From Lichtheimia corymbifera B2541 (lineage: Eukaryota > Mucoromycota > Mucoromycetes > Mucorales > Lichtheimiaceae): a stretch of DNA of 64,000 nt. Within the stretch, counting starts at the first letter, position 1; every line of letters starts with the position of its first letter. Location: positions 124,001 to 188,000 of the forward strand of contig JNEU01000706.1 in the NCBI GenBank assembly GCA_000697475.1. Reading direction: 5' to 3'. Positions 63,263 to 64,000 of the stretch are shown in pieces. The notes under the pieces are model-generated. The model was given only the letters and a program-made list of their open reading frames with translations, did not search any database and had not been told where the DNA came from. Position numbers and translations under genes: made by a program.

Positions 63263-64000
63263 AAACAAAAATGTAGAGTCTTTGACAGGAGGCGGTAGAA
63301 AAAGAAAGGACTTAACTGATACCACTCCACTATGTCTCCCTCCGCACTTGGTCCTTATAGTGGCTTTTGTTACCAATATTTAAAATCATGCAAGATGCAT
63401 CCCACTAGACTACGTTAACCTTTGGTCCCACAAAAAAAGTCCATGATTGCATACATGTTAAATATTAGCTGTAGTACCGATATACAATAAATCCATCCAC
63501 TCCCATTCAGTTTGCACTTTTGTCATTGTGTTGCTTTTTTCTTTATAGAACGCGTTCCATTGTTGAGATCAACACAAAGAAGCAGCTACTAAATAATGAC
63601 CATATACGCATTCTCATTGTCAATGATTGAGATTTATTAATGGTGAATGAAGGCTTTTAAAGCAGACAAGTGATAAGAATAAGCTAATCAACTGTGACAT
63701 TCGTTCAAGTATGGGATGCTATTTCTAAAGCTTCATAATAGTAAAACATATTTCATAAAGGTGTTGGGGTGTACATAATGCAGAGTTGGTATCCATGGCA
63801 ATATTTGGGTGGCGGTGGATGGTGGTGATGTTGCACCAGCTGCTTCGAATTTTAAGAGTCGCGTATTAAAGTAGGTCGCGTTCGCGTCTTTTGAGGGAGG
63901 TTGACCATGGACGAATATCTCACTGTCACTGTGCTACAAGAAAAGCGACCCGTATGGCATAATTACTACTCGTTTCCACTTTCACAATGTCGTTAACGTT
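63263..64000. other. Right-end intergenic region
   Basis: HDAC upstream region: AT-rich, TATA-like ATATTTAAAATC at about 63377-63388. A short plus-strand frame from ATG 63906 (MDEYLTVTVLQEKRPVWHNY) stops before the window end and is not assignable. Confidence 0.45.

Overview
The window is nuclear DNA from a filamentous, early-diverging fungus, most likely Mucoromycotina (Mucorales). The reasons are dense protein genes cut by many short GT-AG introns (about 40-150 bp), TATA boxes 55-80 bp before several start codons, eukaryote-only proteins (COP9 subunit 3, DDX41, Brl1, Ecl1, a DFD-type flippase kinase) and fungal architectures (SAM plus HMG box, beta-trefoil plus CipC/DUF3759). Genus is inferred from gene content and was not tested. 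I found no tRNA, rRNA, CRISPR array or bacterial operon.

Layout: 1-9.3 kb carries minus-strand genes: the 5' part of a 6-phosphofructo-2-kinase, a PSP1-family protein, a small protein with an RVSF motif, and CSN3. 9.7-18.98 kb, also minus, holds a TBC1D20-like Rab GAP, a mitochondrial PDK-type kinase, an Fpk1/nrc-2 kinase and a one-pass membrane protein. 19.7-25.2 kb is a full-length ABCC transporter on the plus strand, converging on an ecl1 gene. 26.3-28.9 kb is gene-poor. 28.9-34.3 kb (minus) has a SAM-HMG protein, DDX41 and a Brl1/Brr6 protein. 34.9-39.4 kb (plus) has an acyl-CoA oxidase and a beta-trefoil/DUF3759 protein.

About 39.5-46 kb is a repeat island unlike the rest. It holds degenerate tandem repeats, a ~630-bp direct duplication (40424 and 45322), two large palindromes, and a PD-(D/E)XK-like gene (43421-44486) bracketed by head-to-head inverted arrays of a ~180-210 bp unit that carries an 11-bp minisatellite. 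This is the best candidate for an undescribed mobile or selfish unit.

46.6-63.3 kb returns to ordinary genes: a secreted GH43 arabinanase, deoxyribose-phosphate aldolase, mitochondrial Phe-tRNA synthetase, a tandem pair of sucrose/alpha-glucoside-type transporters, methylenetetrahydrofolate reductase, an Nhp6-like HMG protein and a class II histone deacetylase.

Most genes are unrelated neighbours. Possible functional neighbourhoods are arabinan degradation, deoxyribose use and sugar uptake (46.6-57 kb), and chromatin (Nhp6 next to the HDAC). The most interesting protein-level oddities are a PFK-2 whose phosphatase catalytic His is Thr, an ABCC transporter with its normally catalytic ATP site degraded, an HDAC whose zinc-site Asp-X-His lies in a 14-nt microexon, and a transporter copy whose key splice donor reads GG instead of GT.
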